A stretch of 64,000 nucleotides of DNA from Leptospira sp. WS4.C2 (GCF_040833985.1 NZ_CP162139.1:186001-250000); one strand, 5' to 3'; shown: positions 1 through 8,880, numbered from the stretch's first letter. Made by a program: numbers and translations. The notes: generated from the letters alone by a model not told the origin.

Positions 1-456
1 GATCATGGCAGGATGTCCTTCTTTTGTGCAACGAGATACCATAGCCCAAGCAGTCATTGGGTTTACAAAAAAACTAGATCCTTCGTCAAGAGTCACTCCA
101 TCCACTAACGGCAAACAGTTGTCTTCGGTGGTAATCATATATTCGGCCCAGGATCCATCATTTTGAGGAGCCACACAGGAGACATTCATTCCCACTTTTA
201 GAGTTTTGATGGCACTTCCTACGGCATCCACAATTCCACTGGCTTCGAATCCCGCAGACACGGGTGCTTTCTTTTTGAAACCATAGAGCCCACGAATGAA
301 CATGAGGTCGGAGGGATTGATGGGAGAAAGATGGATTTTGATCCGAACTTCATTTTCTTTGGGTGTAGGAATTTCTTTTTCCCTGAGTTCTAATTGTGGT
401 TCGGATTCGTCGTATTTTAGGATGGTGACTGCTTTCATCTCATCCCATTCAGTCAT
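1..456 (-). CDS. MDR-family (quinone oxidoreductase / enoyl-CoA reductase-like) dehydrogenase, 3' part outside window
   Basis: Only the first 152 codons are visible; the gene runs off the left edge. The visible part is a GroES-like N-terminal domain of a medium-chain dehydrogenase/reductase. INPSD (residues 46-50) sits where zinc alcohol dehydrogenases carry a catalytic Cys, so this resembles the zinc-free quinone oxidoreductase / trans-2-enoyl-CoA reductase branch that uses NADPH. A VNPMTAW segment near residue 131 precedes the cofactor domain and also fits that branch. The ATG at 456 was chosen; an in-frame Met seven codons later is an alternative. It is divergent from the MCE gene, with about 50 bp between them. 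The exact substrate cannot be told. Confidence 0.8.
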   Translation of the reverse strand, partial: MTEWDEMKAVTILKYDESEPQLELREKEIPTPKENEVRIKIHLSPINPSDLMFIRGLYGFKKKAPVSAGFEASGIVDAVGSAIKTLKVGMNVSCVAPQNDGSWAEYMITTEDNCLPLVDGVTLDEGSSFFVNPMTAWAMVSRCTKEGHPAMI

Positions 457-508
457 TTAAAATCTGCTTGCCAACTCTTTCTTTCAAAGGAAGAATTTTA
501 AGTCTGCC

Positions 509-1303
509 GTGAAATCAAAAAAGTTATCGAAGGAAACCCTAACAGGAATCGTTTTTTTTTCTATTTTGGTCTTTGCTTTTTTCACCACCGTCATTGAACC
601 GGATCGTCCTGCCAAAAAATATCCTTATCGGTTATCCCTTTTTTACTCTAGAATTGATGGAATCAAAGAAGGTACTGAGGTCCGGATTTTAGGAATTCAA
701 AAAGGGTATGTTGCCCATATCGATTCTAGGCCACTCATTGATGTACCGGATCGTCGTTTTTTAGACCATAACATGGATCATGCGATTGAGCTCCATATTG
801 CCTTGGAAGATCCCTTAACTCTATGGGACAATTATGAAGTGGATTTCCAAACCATCACTTTATTTTCGGGAAGGATCATCAATATCAATCCCGGTAGTTC
901 CGATGGAAAAAGACCTTTTTTCAAACCAACATTTCGAGAGGGGGAAAAATCTCCTGACTATTTGCCCTCTGCCAGGTATTTTGATGATTTTTTTAAAGCC
1001 ACTTCCGTCACTATGGAAGAAAATCGTTCGGATCTCAGGCAAATCACATTGGATTTTCGTTCGATCACCGATAAATTAAATCATACAGAAGGCACAATTC
1101 CCAAATTAATCGGTGATACAGAAATGTATGATGAACTTCTTGCGACGATTCAGGACGCAGAAACGATAGGAAAAGAAGGAAGGCGTTATATGGAAAGTTC
1201 CAGAAATTTGGAGAATACCATGCCGATTCCTTTTTTGATTACAGCATCGTATTACGGACGTACAACGCCAATTACGGGAAGAAGGATTGGACCACAAAAT
1301 TAA
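509..1303 (+). CDS. MCE/MlaD-domain lipid transport protein
   Basis: A 264-residue protein with one N-terminal membrane anchor (about residues 12-29), followed by an MCE/MlaD-type domain (about 38-130) containing GIKEGTEVRILGIQKG. Such proteins are anchored in the inner membrane, project into the periplasm and carry phospholipids between the two membranes as part of Mla/Mce systems. The C-terminal 100 residues look helical and extended. The start is GTG. The stop overlaps the start of the next gene (TAATG), so the two are probably translationally coupled. No MlaE permease or MlaF ATPase lies beside it, so its partner must be encoded elsewhere. The family call is firm; the cargo is inferred. 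Confidence 0.82.
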   Translation: MKSKKLSKETLTGIVFFSILVFAFFTTVIEPDRPAKKYPYRLSLFYSRIDGIKEGTEVRILGIQKGYVAHIDSRPLIDVPDRRFLDHNMDHAIELHIALEDPLTLWDNYEVDFQTITLFSGRIININPGSSDGKRPFFKPTFREGEKSPDYLPSARYFDDFFKATSVTMEENRSDLRQITLDFRSITDKLNHTEGTIPKLIGDTEMYDELLATIQDAETIGKEGRRYMESSRNLENTMPIPFLITASYYGRTTPITGRRIGPQN

Positions 1304-2382
1304 TGAAAGTTGCAATTATACATGATTGGCTCACCGGTATGCGCGGTGGAGAAATAGTGCTCGATAGTTTATTAAAAGCATTTCCCGAAGCGGATTTATT
1401 TACTCTTTTTTATTCCAAAGGAAAACTAAACGAAAGGATAGAAAGTCGTAAGATCACAACTGCGTTTACAAACAACCTTCCTTTTAAAGAAAAATACTAT
1501 CGTTACTATTTACCTATATTTCCCACAGCCATTGAATCTTTGGATCTCAAAGGGTATGATGTGGTGATTAGTTCTTCGCATTGTGTTGCCAAAGGAGTCA
1601 TTCCTCATCCAGATACCTTCCATTTGAGTTATATCCATAGCCCCATGCGTTATGTTTGGGATATGTATTATGATTATTTTCCTAACAGAAAAGGTTTTAA
1701 GTTTTTTCTATTACAATCGATAGCCAACTACCTTCGTACATGGGATGCTGCTTCTGCCAACCGAGTGGATTATTTTACATGTAACTCTCATTTTGTGGGA
1801 AGACGGATCCAAAAGTATTATAGACGCGATTATAAAATTGTTTATCCCCCTTGTTTGCCACAAGATTTCCGAGTCCATGACAATTCCAAAGACGACTATT
1901 ATCTGATGGTTTCGGCCTTTGCTCCTTACAAAAAAATTGATTTAGCCATTGAAGCTTTTCGCGAGAATGGAAAACCGCTCATCCTTGTTGGTGGTGGCCA
2001 GGAAGAGGGGAAACTTGTCAAAAATTTACCCAAAAACATCCTTTGGAAAAAGGGCCTCCCTCGCACCGAAGTAATTGAACTCTACAAAAAGGCCCGTGGG
2101 TTTATCTTTCCGGGTATGGAAGACTTCGGAATCACTCCGGTTGAGTCTCAAGCTTATGCCACTCCGGTCATTGCTTACGGGAAAGGCGGTGCCTTGGAGT
2201 CAGTCAAAGAGGACCGAACCGGGGTATTTTTTAAAGAACAGACCGTAAAATCCTTAAATGATGCCATCCAAAGGGCAGAAAAGATCCAGTTCAAACGCGG
2301 AGATTTCCAAAATTCCATCAATCGATTTACGGAAGAAAAATTCGTAAGCGAAATTCGAAAGGTAGTCGATAGACATAAGTAG
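1303..2382 (+). CDS. Glycosyltransferase family 4 (GT-B fold)
   Basis: A 359-residue retaining glycosyltransferase of GT4 type. The N-terminal domain begins MKVAIIHDWLTGMRGGE, typical of mannosyl/glucosyl transferases acting on polysaccharide or lipid-linked sugars. The C-terminal nucleotide-sugar domain holds the EX7E motif (EDFGITPVE, about residues 271-279), which is expected to bind the sugar-nucleotide. It overlaps the MCE gene by one base. No signal peptide or membrane segment is seen, so it probably acts at the cytoplasmic face of the inner membrane. The sugar and acceptor are unknown; the neighbours suggest an envelope component. Confidence 0.88.
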   Translation: MKVAIIHDWLTGMRGGEIVLDSLLKAFPEADLFTLFYSKGKLNERIESRKITTAFTNNLPFKEKYYRYYLPIFPTAIESLDLKGYDVVISSSHCVAKGVIPHPDTFHLSYIHSPMRYVWDMYYDYFPNRKGFKFFLLQSIANYLRTWDAASANRVDYFTCNSHFVGRRIQKYYRRDYKIVYPPCLPQDFRVHDNSKDDYYLMVSAFAPYKKIDLAIEAFRENGKPLILVGGGQEEGKLVKNLPKNILWKKGLPRTEVIELYKKARGFIFPGMEDFGITPVESQAYATPVIAYGKGGALESVKEDRTGVFFKEQTVKSLNDAIQRAEKIQFKRGDFQNSINRFTEEKFVSEIRKVVDRHK

Positions 2383-2403
2383 AAATCTCTGAAGGGGGAT
2401 CTC

Positions 2404-2622
2404 CTGGTCATACTACATCGACTCAAAGGTGCGGAATTTGTTCTCAATGCAGACTTGATTGAGACCATCGAAGCAAACCCGGATACAATCATCACTCTTG
2501 TGAACGAGAAGAAATTCATTGTACAAGAGCCTGTTGCGGAAGTTGTGGAAAAGGTAGTCGCCTACCAAACGAGAATCCACAATCTCCCCCGAGTCGGTGT
2601 GAAGATGCCTGAGGAAACATAA
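2404..2622 (+). CDS. flbD: FlbD family flagellar protein (CTG start)
   Basis: A 72-residue protein that begins LVILHRLKGAEFVLN and continues with IETIEANPDTIITLV. This is the FlbD family found in spirochaete and clostridial flagellar operons, where it precedes motA. It is a small cytoplasmic protein of uncertain role in flagellar assembly. There is no ATG, GTG or TTG in frame before the conserved region, because the upstream glycosyltransferase stop is in the same frame. A strong AGGGGG (2393-2398) lies 5 bases before CTG 2404, which is therefore the best start. It lies directly before motA and is almost certainly cotranscribed with it. Confidence 0.85.
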   Translation: MVILHRLKGAEFVLNADLIETIEANPDTIITLVNEKKFIVQEPVAEVVEKVVAYQTRIHNLPRVGVKMPEET

Positions 2623-2625
2623 GAA

Positions 2626-3408
2626 ATGGATATAGCTACAGTCATTGGTTTGGCCCTTGGTGCGGCCTTGATGTTACTTGGGGTGGTCTCGGGGGGTCTT
2701 GCACTCACCGACCTTATCGACATTCCCTCGGTGATGATTACATTTGGTGGAGCCGCCGCCGCTACAATCATTTCCTTCCCTTGGACCTCCACCATTGGTG
2801 TGGGTGCAGTGACAAAAAAGGCATTTCAAAATCCACCTTCTGACCTTCCCGGTCTCATTACGACGCTCGTTAGTTTTTCCGAAAAAGCACGCCGTGAAGG
2901 TCTACTTGCCTTGGAAGATGATATCAATGAACTTCCTGAAGAATTTTTAAAGAAGGGAATCCAACTCGTTGTGGATGGAACAGACCCGGAACTTGTTCGG
3001 AATATTATGGAAACCGAAATTGGGAACACAGCCACAAGGCATGCTTATGGTCGTGCTTGGTGGGATGCTTACGCTGGTTTTGCGCCGGGGTTCGGAATGC
3101 TTGGGACCCTTGTGGGTCTTGTGGGGATGTTAAAGAACTTAGGTGGTGGGGATGCGAGTGCGATTGGACAAGGTATGGCGACAGCTCTTATTACCACTCT
3201 GTACGGATCGTTAGCACAGAACTTATTTGCGGCCCCGATTGTGAGAAAACTGACAAGACGATCGGAAGATGAACTTGTGATCAAACAAGTGATGGTGGAA
3301 GGAACTTTATCCATTCAATCAGGGGACAACCCACGGATTGTAAAAGAGAAGTTGGCGAGTTTCTTAACGCCTGCGGAAAGAACAGCCCTCAAAGACGACG
3401 GAGATTAA
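2626..3408 (+). CDS. motA: Flagellar motor stator protein MotA
   Basis: A 260-residue, four-helix membrane protein of the MotA/TolQ/ExbB family. It starts MDIATVIGLALGAALMLLG, a classic MotA N-terminus, and has the large cytoplasmic loop (about residues 60-150) that contacts the rotor. The third and fourth helices contain GFAPGFGMLGTLVGLVGML. With MotB it forms the proton- or sodium-driven stator of the periplasmic flagellum. It follows flbD after 3 bp and precedes motB by 10 bp, with a GAGGAA ribosome-binding site at 2611-2616 inside the end of flbD. Length is normal. Confidence 0.96.
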   Translation: MDIATVIGLALGAALMLLGVVSGGLALTDLIDIPSVMITFGGAAAATIISFPWTSTIGVGAVTKKAFQNPPSDLPGLITTLVSFSEKARREGLLALEDDINELPEEFLKKGIQLVVDGTDPELVRNIMETEIGNTATRHAYGRAWWDAYAGFAPGFGMLGTLVGLVGMLKNLGGGDASAIGQGMATALITTLYGSLAQNLFAAPIVRKLTRRSEDELVIKQVMVEGTLSIQSGDNPRIVKEKLASFLTPAERTALKDDGD

Positions 3409-3418
3409 TATTTAAACC

Positions 3419-4252
3419 ATGGCGTCTAAGAAAGATAAATGTCCTGAGTGCATCCAAAAAGTTCCCGAGTTCATGGCAACTTATGGGGACATGGTAACAC
3501 TTCTCCTTTGTTTCTTTATCCTCTTGTATACAACGGGAAAAACAGATGCAAAGGAGATGCAGATCATTCTATCTGCATTCAAATCCACAACAGGATTTTT
3601 CACTGGGGGACAAACTCTTTCTAAGGGATCTTTGGAAGAGATGGGAATGCAGATTGAATCTCTCCCATCGCAAGTAGTGGGACGTAACCTTTCCAAAGCA
3701 AAAAAAGATGCCCATGAAGTGTTTAAACCAGAAGTAGAAGCTGGGAAGGTTCGAATTTCTGAAAACGAAAGAGGACTTGTGATCTCGCTTGTAGGTGCTG
3801 ATTATTTTTATCCCGGTTCAGCAATCCTAACACCAACCATTCGAGAAACATTACGAAAAGCAGCGGGTCTTATCAAAGGACTCGAACGATTTGTTCGTGT
3901 GGAAGGACATAGTGATGATGATGCCGTGAATCCAGTGAATCGCCCTGGAAGAGAAGAACGAGAATATATCAATAACTGGGATTTGGCGGGAGCCAGAGCC
4001 GTAAATGCTACTGTTTTTATGATCAATTCAGAAGAAATTGAGCCAAGTTGGTTTCAAGCTGTAAGTTTTGGATCCTACAGACCTCTTGTATTAGAAAATG
4101 AAGGTACACCGGAAGCAAAAGCTTTCAACCGTAGAGTGGATATCATCATCCTAACCGAGAAGTCTACCAAACGTGCGCCAGGAGAAAGTAAATACGGACT
4201 CCCTGACACTCGATTGCCGAACACTGAAACAAATGTAGAAGGAGAATTTTAA
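3419..4252 (+). CDS. motB: Flagellar motor stator protein MotB
   Basis: A 277-residue stator protein. A short cytoplasmic tail is followed by a single membrane helix containing YGDMVTLLLCFFILLY, in which the Asp is the expected ion-carrying residue. The C-terminal OmpA-like domain (about residues 115-255) anchors the stator to peptidoglycan. The order flbD-motA-motB-fliL is a recognised spirochaete motility arrangement. The last residues are polar and vary within the family. No missing key residue was noticed. Confidence 0.95.
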   Translation: MASKKDKCPECIQKVPEFMATYGDMVTLLLCFFILLYTTGKTDAKEMQIILSAFKSTTGFFTGGQTLSKGSLEEMGMQIESLPSQVVGRNLSKAKKDAHEVFKPEVEAGKVRISENERGLVISLVGADYFYPGSAILTPTIRETLRKAAGLIKGLERFVRVEGHSDDDAVNPVNRPGREEREYINNWDLAGARAVNATVFMINSEEIEPSWFQAVSFGSYRPLVLENEGTPEAKAFNRRVDIIILTEKSTKRAPGESKYGLPDTRLPNTETNVEGEF

Positions 4253-4253
4253 C

Positions 4254-4781
4254 ATGGGTGACCGTGAAGTAGATGAAGAAGAAGGTGGGTTAGCCGAAGG
4301 TAGTTCCGCCTCCGCAGGGATGTCCCCCATTGTAAAATGGTTATTGTACATCGCTGCTGCCATTTTCGGGATTATCATTGTAACCGTTATATCGATGTTT
4401 GTTGCTCAAAAGACGGCAACAAGTGTGTTTAAACAACAAAAGAATATCTCTCTTGTGAAAGCTCCCCCTCCTTTGGAAGTTTACACATTTCAGGAAGAAT
4501 TTAGAGTGAATACTTCTGATGTTGGTGAATCACATTTTGTTAAGTTAAAGATGTCACTGGGTTTTGAATCAGGCCAACCAGCACTTTCTGCGGAACTTGC
4601 GGCTCGTGTGGCTCAAATGCAAAACATCATCAACTTAGTCATTGCTCGCAAAACAAAAGACGATTTAAAATCTATTACCAACCAATTGGATTTACGTGAG
4701 GAAATCAAAGCCCACTTAAATCACATTTTGACGAATGGAAAAATCAAAGAGGTTTACTTTACCGAGTTCTTGGTAAACTAG
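4254..4781 (+). CDS. fliL: Flagellar basal-body associated protein FliL
   Basis: A 175-residue protein with an acidic cytoplasmic N-terminus, one membrane helix (about residues 26-50) and a periplasmic domain of about 120 residues. FliL surrounds the stator near the MS ring and influences torque or stator engagement. The periplasmic domain ends with ILTNGKIKEVYFTEFLVN, the usual FliL C-terminus (a '...V.FT.F..' pattern). The start lies one base after the motB stop, so it belongs to the same operon. The next gene, kdsB, starts four bases after its stop. Confidence 0.92.
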   Translation: MGDREVDEEEGGLAEGSSASAGMSPIVKWLLYIAAAIFGIIIVTVISMFVAQKTATSVFKQQKNISLVKAPPPLEVYTFQEEFRVNTSDVGESHFVKLKMSLGFESGQPALSAELAARVAQMQNIINLVIARKTKDDLKSITNQLDLREEIKAHLNHILTNGKIKEVYFTEFLVN

Positions 4782-4785
4782 GACT

Positions 4786-5526
4786 ATGTCCGACCAAATC
4801 CTCGGTGTGATCCCTGCGCGCTTCGCGAGCACAAGGTTTCCCGGAAAACCACTGGCCCTCATTGGAACCAAACCAATGATCCAGTGGACCTACCACCACG
4901 CTTCTCTTTCGAAATCTTTCCACCGTTTGGTGGTAGCCACCGATGACAAACGAATCCATGATATGGTTCTGTCTTTTGGTGGAGAGTCTGTAGTTACAAG
5001 TCCTGACCATCCGACGGGCACAGACAGAATCATTGAAGTCGCAGAAAAGTATCCAAATTACGGAATCATCGTGAACATCCAAGGAGATGAACCGGGGATG
5101 GAAGCAAGCCTGATCGATGGAGTGGTGGGATTAAAAACCAAACATAGAAATTGGGAAATGACTACTGCCGCTGTTCCCTTTACATCTGCAGAAGATCCAA
5201 AAGACCCTAACAAAGTAAAGGTGGTCTTTGATATAAACGGACGAGCTAATTATTTTTCTCGTTCTCCGATCCCCGCATCTTTTAAAGCCGACGCTAAGTA
5301 TTATAGACATTTAGGAATCTATGCTTACGAACGCGATTTTTTAATGAATTATAACCAATTGCCGGCTTCCGATTGGGAGACGGTAGAGTCATTGGAACAA
5401 CTCCGTGCCCTACAAAATGGATCCACGATTGGAGTTTATCTTTCTGATAAAGCCAATCTTGGTGTGGATTCGCCTGCCGATTTAGAAGTGGTGATCGCGG
5501 AATTTAAAAAGAAGGGTTTGATTTAG
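4786..5526 (+). CDS. kdsB: 3-deoxy-manno-octulosonate cytidylyltransferase (CMP-Kdo synthetase)
   Basis: A 246-residue cytidylyltransferase that activates Kdo with CTP to CMP-Kdo for lipid A core assembly in the cytoplasm. The N-terminal nucleotide loop IPARFASTRFPGKPLALI (about residues 9-26) is diagnostic. QGDEP (about 101-105), the metal/nucleotide-binding region, and the YRHLGIYAY segment are also present. Length is normal for KdsB. It is placed four bases after fliL, so it shares the motility transcript even though its job is envelope synthesis. It is convergent with the next gene. Confidence 0.96.
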   Translation: MSDQILGVIPARFASTRFPGKPLALIGTKPMIQWTYHHASLSKSFHRLVVATDDKRIHDMVLSFGGESVVTSPDHPTGTDRIIEVAEKYPNYGIIVNIQGDEPGMEASLIDGVVGLKTKHRNWEMTTAAVPFTSAEDPKDPNKVKVVFDINGRANYFSRSPIPASFKADAKYYRHLGIYAYERDFLMNYNQLPASDWETVESLEQLRALQNGSTIGVYLSDKANLGVDSPADLEVVIAEFKKKGLI

Positions 5527-5540
5527 AAAATGCAAAACGT

Positions 5541-6443
5541 TTACAAGTTTTCCACTGATAACAATTGTTGTGTTTGATCTTTTGCGGGTGACAATCCAAA
5601 ATACCGTTTGTATTCCCTGCTAAATTGGGATGGACTTTCATATCCCACTCGTTCTGCCGCTGTGATGGCATTGGTTCCTTCGGTAATCATCAAACTTCTA
5701 GCCTTTTGTAATCGAACGGTTTTGATGTACTGCAGAGGAGATGAGTTCGTGACCGCTTTGAAACAAACATGAAATGTGGATACGCTCATCCCACAAGAAA
5801 TTGCCAATTCAGCAATATCTAAATTTTGATCGTATTCTTTATGAATACGACTGAGTATTTGCGAAATTTGGAAAAACTTTCGGTTTCGATGTGCTAATGC
5901 TTGTAAGGCTTCTCCATTTTCACCCATTAACACACGATAGATGATTTCGCGAACGATTGATTTCCCGAGAACTAAACTATCGGTTTTGGAAGTGAGAGTT
6001 TGGATAAGACGTAGGGATGCATTGGAGATTTCTTCTGTGACACTAGCTCCATAAATTCCTTTTGGTAAATTTTCTCCTGAATATTTGGCCTCCTCAGTGA
6101 GTAAAAGAATTTCGGCAACCTCTGCTGGATCCACATCGATTCCAAATCCCAGGATGGGTTTGTTCACGTCAGCAACAGCATCACATTCCAAAGGAATGGG
6201 AACAGAAAGAACAAGGTATTGTGTGGGGTCGTAAGTATAGGTATCCTCGCCGATGAATACACGTTTTTTCCCTTGGGCCATTAAGATGATCCTTGGGTAG
6301 TATGTGAGGGGTACACGGAGGAATGACCTATCAATCCGAAAGAGGGTGACCCCTGGGATTTCTGTCTCCAGGTTAATCTCCTTTGGCAAAATGCCTGTTA
6401 GGATTTTTGCGATCTCTTCGTTGTTTTTTTGGATTGGATCCAT
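5541..6443 (-). CDS. AraC-family transcriptional regulator (AraC_N type)
   Basis: A 300-residue regulator. The N-terminal half (about residues 20-165) is a cupin-like ligand-sensing domain of the AraC_N family. The C-terminal 100 residues hold two helix-turn-helix motifs, around LDIAELAISCGMSVSTFH and ITAAERVGYESPSQFSREYK. It is divergent from the hydrolase/alcohol dehydrogenase pair, an arrangement in which AraC_N regulators commonly control the neighbouring oxidoreductase genes. The inducer is unknown. The intergenic region of roughly 195 bp contains a good promoter facing the hydrolase. Confidence 0.9.
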   Translation of the reverse strand: MDPIQKNNEEIAKILTGILPKEINLETEIPGVTLFRIDRSFLRVPLTYYPRIILMAQGKKRVFIGEDTYTYDPTQYLVLSVPIPLECDAVADVNKPILGFGIDVDPAEVAEILLLTEEAKYSGENLPKGIYGASVTEEISNASLRLIQTLTSKTDSLVLGKSIVREIIYRVLMGENGEALQALAHRNRKFFQISQILSRIHKEYDQNLDIAELAISCGMSVSTFHVCFKAVTNSSPLQYIKTVRLQKARSLMITEGTNAITAAERVGYESPSQFSREYKRYFGLSPAKDQTQQLLSVENL

Positions 6444-6530
6444 TTCCTAAATGGTTTTACAGACTTTCCAACAAAACAACTATTATTTTTGAATTTCATA
6501 GGATTAGGCAAGGTTTTGGACTTCTGTGTA

Positions 6531-6559
6531 TTGTTTACACTGAATTTAAATAGTATTAT
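6531..6559 (+). promoter_or_regulatory. Candidate sigma-70 promoter for the hydrolase-alcohol dehydrogenase genes
   Basis: A -35-like TTGTTT (6531-6536) and a -10-like TATTAT (6554-6559) are separated by exactly 17 bp, in the gap between the AraC-type gene and the hydrolase. Transcription would begin near 6567, about 70 bases before the preferred start at 6639. The spacing and the AT-rich surroundings support it, but it is a prediction by eye. Confidence 0.5.
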
Positions 6560-6638
6560 GCAATCATACCTTTGAGGGATTTTTACCTAATTCTTTTTTG
6601 ATGGGATGTTGGTGGTCTGGCAAAGGGAGGAGAAAGGA

Positions 6639-7688
6639 ATGAAAATTCGTCAATTCATACAGAAGTTTGGAATCTTCGGGGTCCTAATGAGTTTAGGAAT
6701 GGGTTGTTTGCCTTGGGAAACTTGGGACAAAACATTTCCACGGAGTGAAAAAGTAGAACATAAGAAAGTTCAATTTTTAAATCGGTATGGAATCAAACTG
6801 AAGGGCGACTTGTATCTACCAAAAGATCAAGGAACAGAACCTTTAGCTGCCATTGCCATCAGTGGCCCGTTTGGTGCCGTGAAAGAACAAGCATCAGGTC
6901 TTTATGCGCAGACGATGGCAGAAAAAGGTTTTGTCACACTTGCATTTGATCCATCTTATACTGGGGAAAGTGGTGGAGAACCTCGTAATACTGCTTCCCC
7001 CGATATCAATACAGAAGATTTCAGTGCTGCAGTCGATTATCTCGGTTTGTTGCCAGCAGTGGATCGCAATCGAATTGGGATCATCGGTATCTGTGGGTAT
7101 GGAGGTATGGGACTGAACGCTGCAGCCGTTGACAAACGGATTAGAGCAGTTGTCACAACCAGTATGTATGATATGTCTCGAGTCTTGGCAAAAGGTTTGA
7201 ACGACAGCTTAACGTATGATCAACGATCATCATTATTAGAATCTTTAAGTGAACAACGAAATGTAGATGCCAAAAATGGAAAACCTGCCCCAGGACCTAG
7301 AATCCTTCCGGAAACATTAGAAGGTAACACGAATCCGATCACCGAGGAATTTTTCCAATACTACAGGACTCCTCGAGGGTTTCATAAAAATTCACCGAAT
7401 TCGAATGGATCTTGGACTGCGACCACACTATTTTCTTTTATGAATATGCCACTTCTCACTTACGTGAAAGAAATTTCACCTAGACCGATTTTACTCATCG
7501 CTGGTGACTCTGCTCATTCGCGTTACTTTAGCGAAGATGTTTTCAAAGAAGCCAGTGAACCAAAGGAACTCTTCATTGTGCCAAATGCCAATCACGTAGA
7601 CTTGTATGACAAAAAGGATAAAATTCCTTTTAATACAATCGATTCCTTCTTTAAAGAAAATTTAAAAGTAAGTTTAAAAGAAAAATAG
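6639..7688 (+). CDS. Alpha/beta hydrolase, exported, Cys-nucleophile type
   Basis: A 349-residue alpha/beta hydrolase. The start at 6639 is preferred because GGGAGGAG (6625-6632) lies six bases ahead of it; an in-frame ATG at 6606 has no such site. An N-terminal signal segment ends at a Cys (SLGMGC), a loose lipobox. The nucleophile elbow reads GICGYGG, so the nucleophile is probably Cys, as in dienelactone hydrolases. GDSAHSRYF and NANHVDLYD fit the acid and His of the triad. It lies 13 bp before the alcohol dehydrogenase and opposite the AraC gene, suggesting one inducible module. The substrate is unknown. Confidence 0.82.
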   Translation: MKIRQFIQKFGIFGVLMSLGMGCLPWETWDKTFPRSEKVEHKKVQFLNRYGIKLKGDLYLPKDQGTEPLAAIAISGPFGAVKEQASGLYAQTMAEKGFVTLAFDPSYTGESGGEPRNTASPDINTEDFSAAVDYLGLLPAVDRNRIGIIGICGYGGMGLNAAAVDKRIRAVVTTSMYDMSRVLAKGLNDSLTYDQRSSLLESLSEQRNVDAKNGKPAPGPRILPETLEGNTNPITEEFFQYYRTPRGFHKNSPNSNGSWTATTLFSFMNMPLLTYVKEISPRPILLIAGDSAHSRYFSEDVFKEASEPKELFIVPNANHVDLYDKKDKIPFNTIDSFFKENLKVSLKEK

Positions 7689-7701
7689 GTAGGAATCAAA
7701 T

Positions 7702-8751
7702 ATGATCCAGACAAAAGGAATCGCTGCATTAAAAGTAAAGGAAGCTCTTGTTCCCTATCGGTTTGAACGAAGAGACCCAAAAGAGCATGATGTGGTCATT
7801 GATATCAAATACTGCGGGATTTGTCATTCAGACATCCATATGACAAGAGATGAATGGGGATTTGGTTCCCCATTCCCTATGGTACCAGGTCATGAAATTG
7901 CCGGTGTGGTAAGAACCGTGGGAACTAAGGTCACCAAATACAAGATAGGTGACCGTGTGGGTGTTGGTTGTATGGTAGATTCTTGTCGTGAATGTGCCCA
8001 TTGTAAAGAAGAGATGGAACAGTATTGTATTCCAGGAAATACAATGACATATGGTTCAATGGAAAGAGATGGTTCGGCCATTACCCAAGGTGGATATTCC
8101 GATGTAATTGTTGTGAATGAGGACTTTGTGTTAAGAATTCCGGACAATTTACCTTTGGATCAGGCCGCCCCACTTTTATGCGCAGGAATTACCACCTATT
8201 CTCCGTTAAATCATTGGAAAACCGGCCCTGGTAAAAAAGTAGCAGTGATGGGCCTTGGTGGACTGGGGCATATGGCTGTGAAAATTGCCAAGGCTATGGG
8301 TGCGGAGGTGACAGTGCTGAGTCAGTCAGAGAAAAAAGTAATTGATGCAAAGAAGTTAGGGGCCGATGATTTTCTACTGACCAAATCTCCGAAAGTTTTT
8401 CAGGAAAATACATTACGTTTTGATCTGATCATCAATACGGTATCTTCTGCTGATTTGAATATGGCAAATTATTTTGGTCTACTCAAAATGGATGGTACTC
8501 TTGTATCGGTGGGAGCTCCGGAAAAACCACTGACCATTCATCCTTTTCCGCTAATCCTGATGAGGCGTAATTTTGCGGGTTCAGTGATTGGTTCGATCAA
8601 AGAGACTCAAGAGATGTTGGATTTTTGTGGGAAACACAATATCACTCCAGAAATTGAACTCATCGAGCCAAACCAAGTGAATGATGCTTATGCGAGAGTA
8701 TTAAAAAGTGATGTTCGATACCGGTTTGTGATCGATATGGGAAAAATCTAA
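7702..8751 (+). CDS. Zinc-dependent NAD(P) alcohol dehydrogenase (YahK/cinnamyl-ADH-like)
   Basis: A 349-residue zinc alcohol dehydrogenase, probably reducing aldehydes with NADPH in the cytoplasm. The catalytic zinc site is seen in CGICHSDIH (about residues 40-48) and PGHEIAG. The structural zinc site is the four-Cys stretch around [16 protein letters not shown]. The cofactor fold has [18 protein letters not shown]. It most resembles the YahK / cinnamyl alcohol dehydrogenase branch. It follows the hydrolase by 13 bp and is probably cotranscribed; the hydrolase plus dehydrogenase pair hints at processing of an ester or lactone followed by aldehyde/alcohol conversion. Confidence 0.93.
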   Translation: MIQTKGIAALKVKEALVPYRFERRDPKEHDVVIDIKYCGICHSDIHMTRDEWGFGSPFPMVPGHEIAGVVRTVGTKVTKYKIGDRVGVGCMVDSCRECAHCKEEMEQYCIPGNTMTYGSMERDGSAITQGGYSDVIVVNEDFVLRIPDNLPLDQAAPLLCAGITTYSPLNHWKTGPGKKVAVMGLGGLGHMAVKIAKAMGAEVTVLSQSEKKVIDAKKLGADDFLLTKSPKVFQENTLRFDLIINTVSSADLNMANYFGLLKMDGTLVSVGAPEKPLTIHPFPLILMRRNFAGSVIGSIKETQEMLDFCGKHNITPEIELIEPNQVNDAYARVLKSDVRYRFVIDMGKI

Positions 8752-8777
8752 ACTAGTGTTCGTTGAGGATGGATAAA

Positions 8778-8880
8778 GTTGGCTTTCCGTAGCTATTGAA
8801 TAGTAGCTGGCTTCCAGATCTGATTGGATAAAGCCGACAACTGGTTGCCGACAGAATCCATCGATTTTTTAACCTTGGTT
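8778..8880. other. Structured intergenic segment between alcohol dehydrogenase and antiporter genes
   Basis: This non-coding stretch holds several inverted repeats. GTTGGCTTT (8778-8786) pairs with AAAGCCGAC (8830-8838), with one G-U pair. Nested inside is AGCTA (8791-8795) with TAGCT (8804-8808), or alternatively CTATT with AATAG. AACC-TT-GGTT (8871-8880) forms a small hairpin. It could be a 3' UTR structure or a small RNA. No T-run follows, so it is not a standard terminator for the dehydrogenase. Confidence 0.3.

Noticed and set aside
6606..6638. Hydrolase start at 6606
   Set aside because: No ribosome site before it, whereas GGGAGGAG stands correctly before 6639 and the shorter form gives a proper signal segment.
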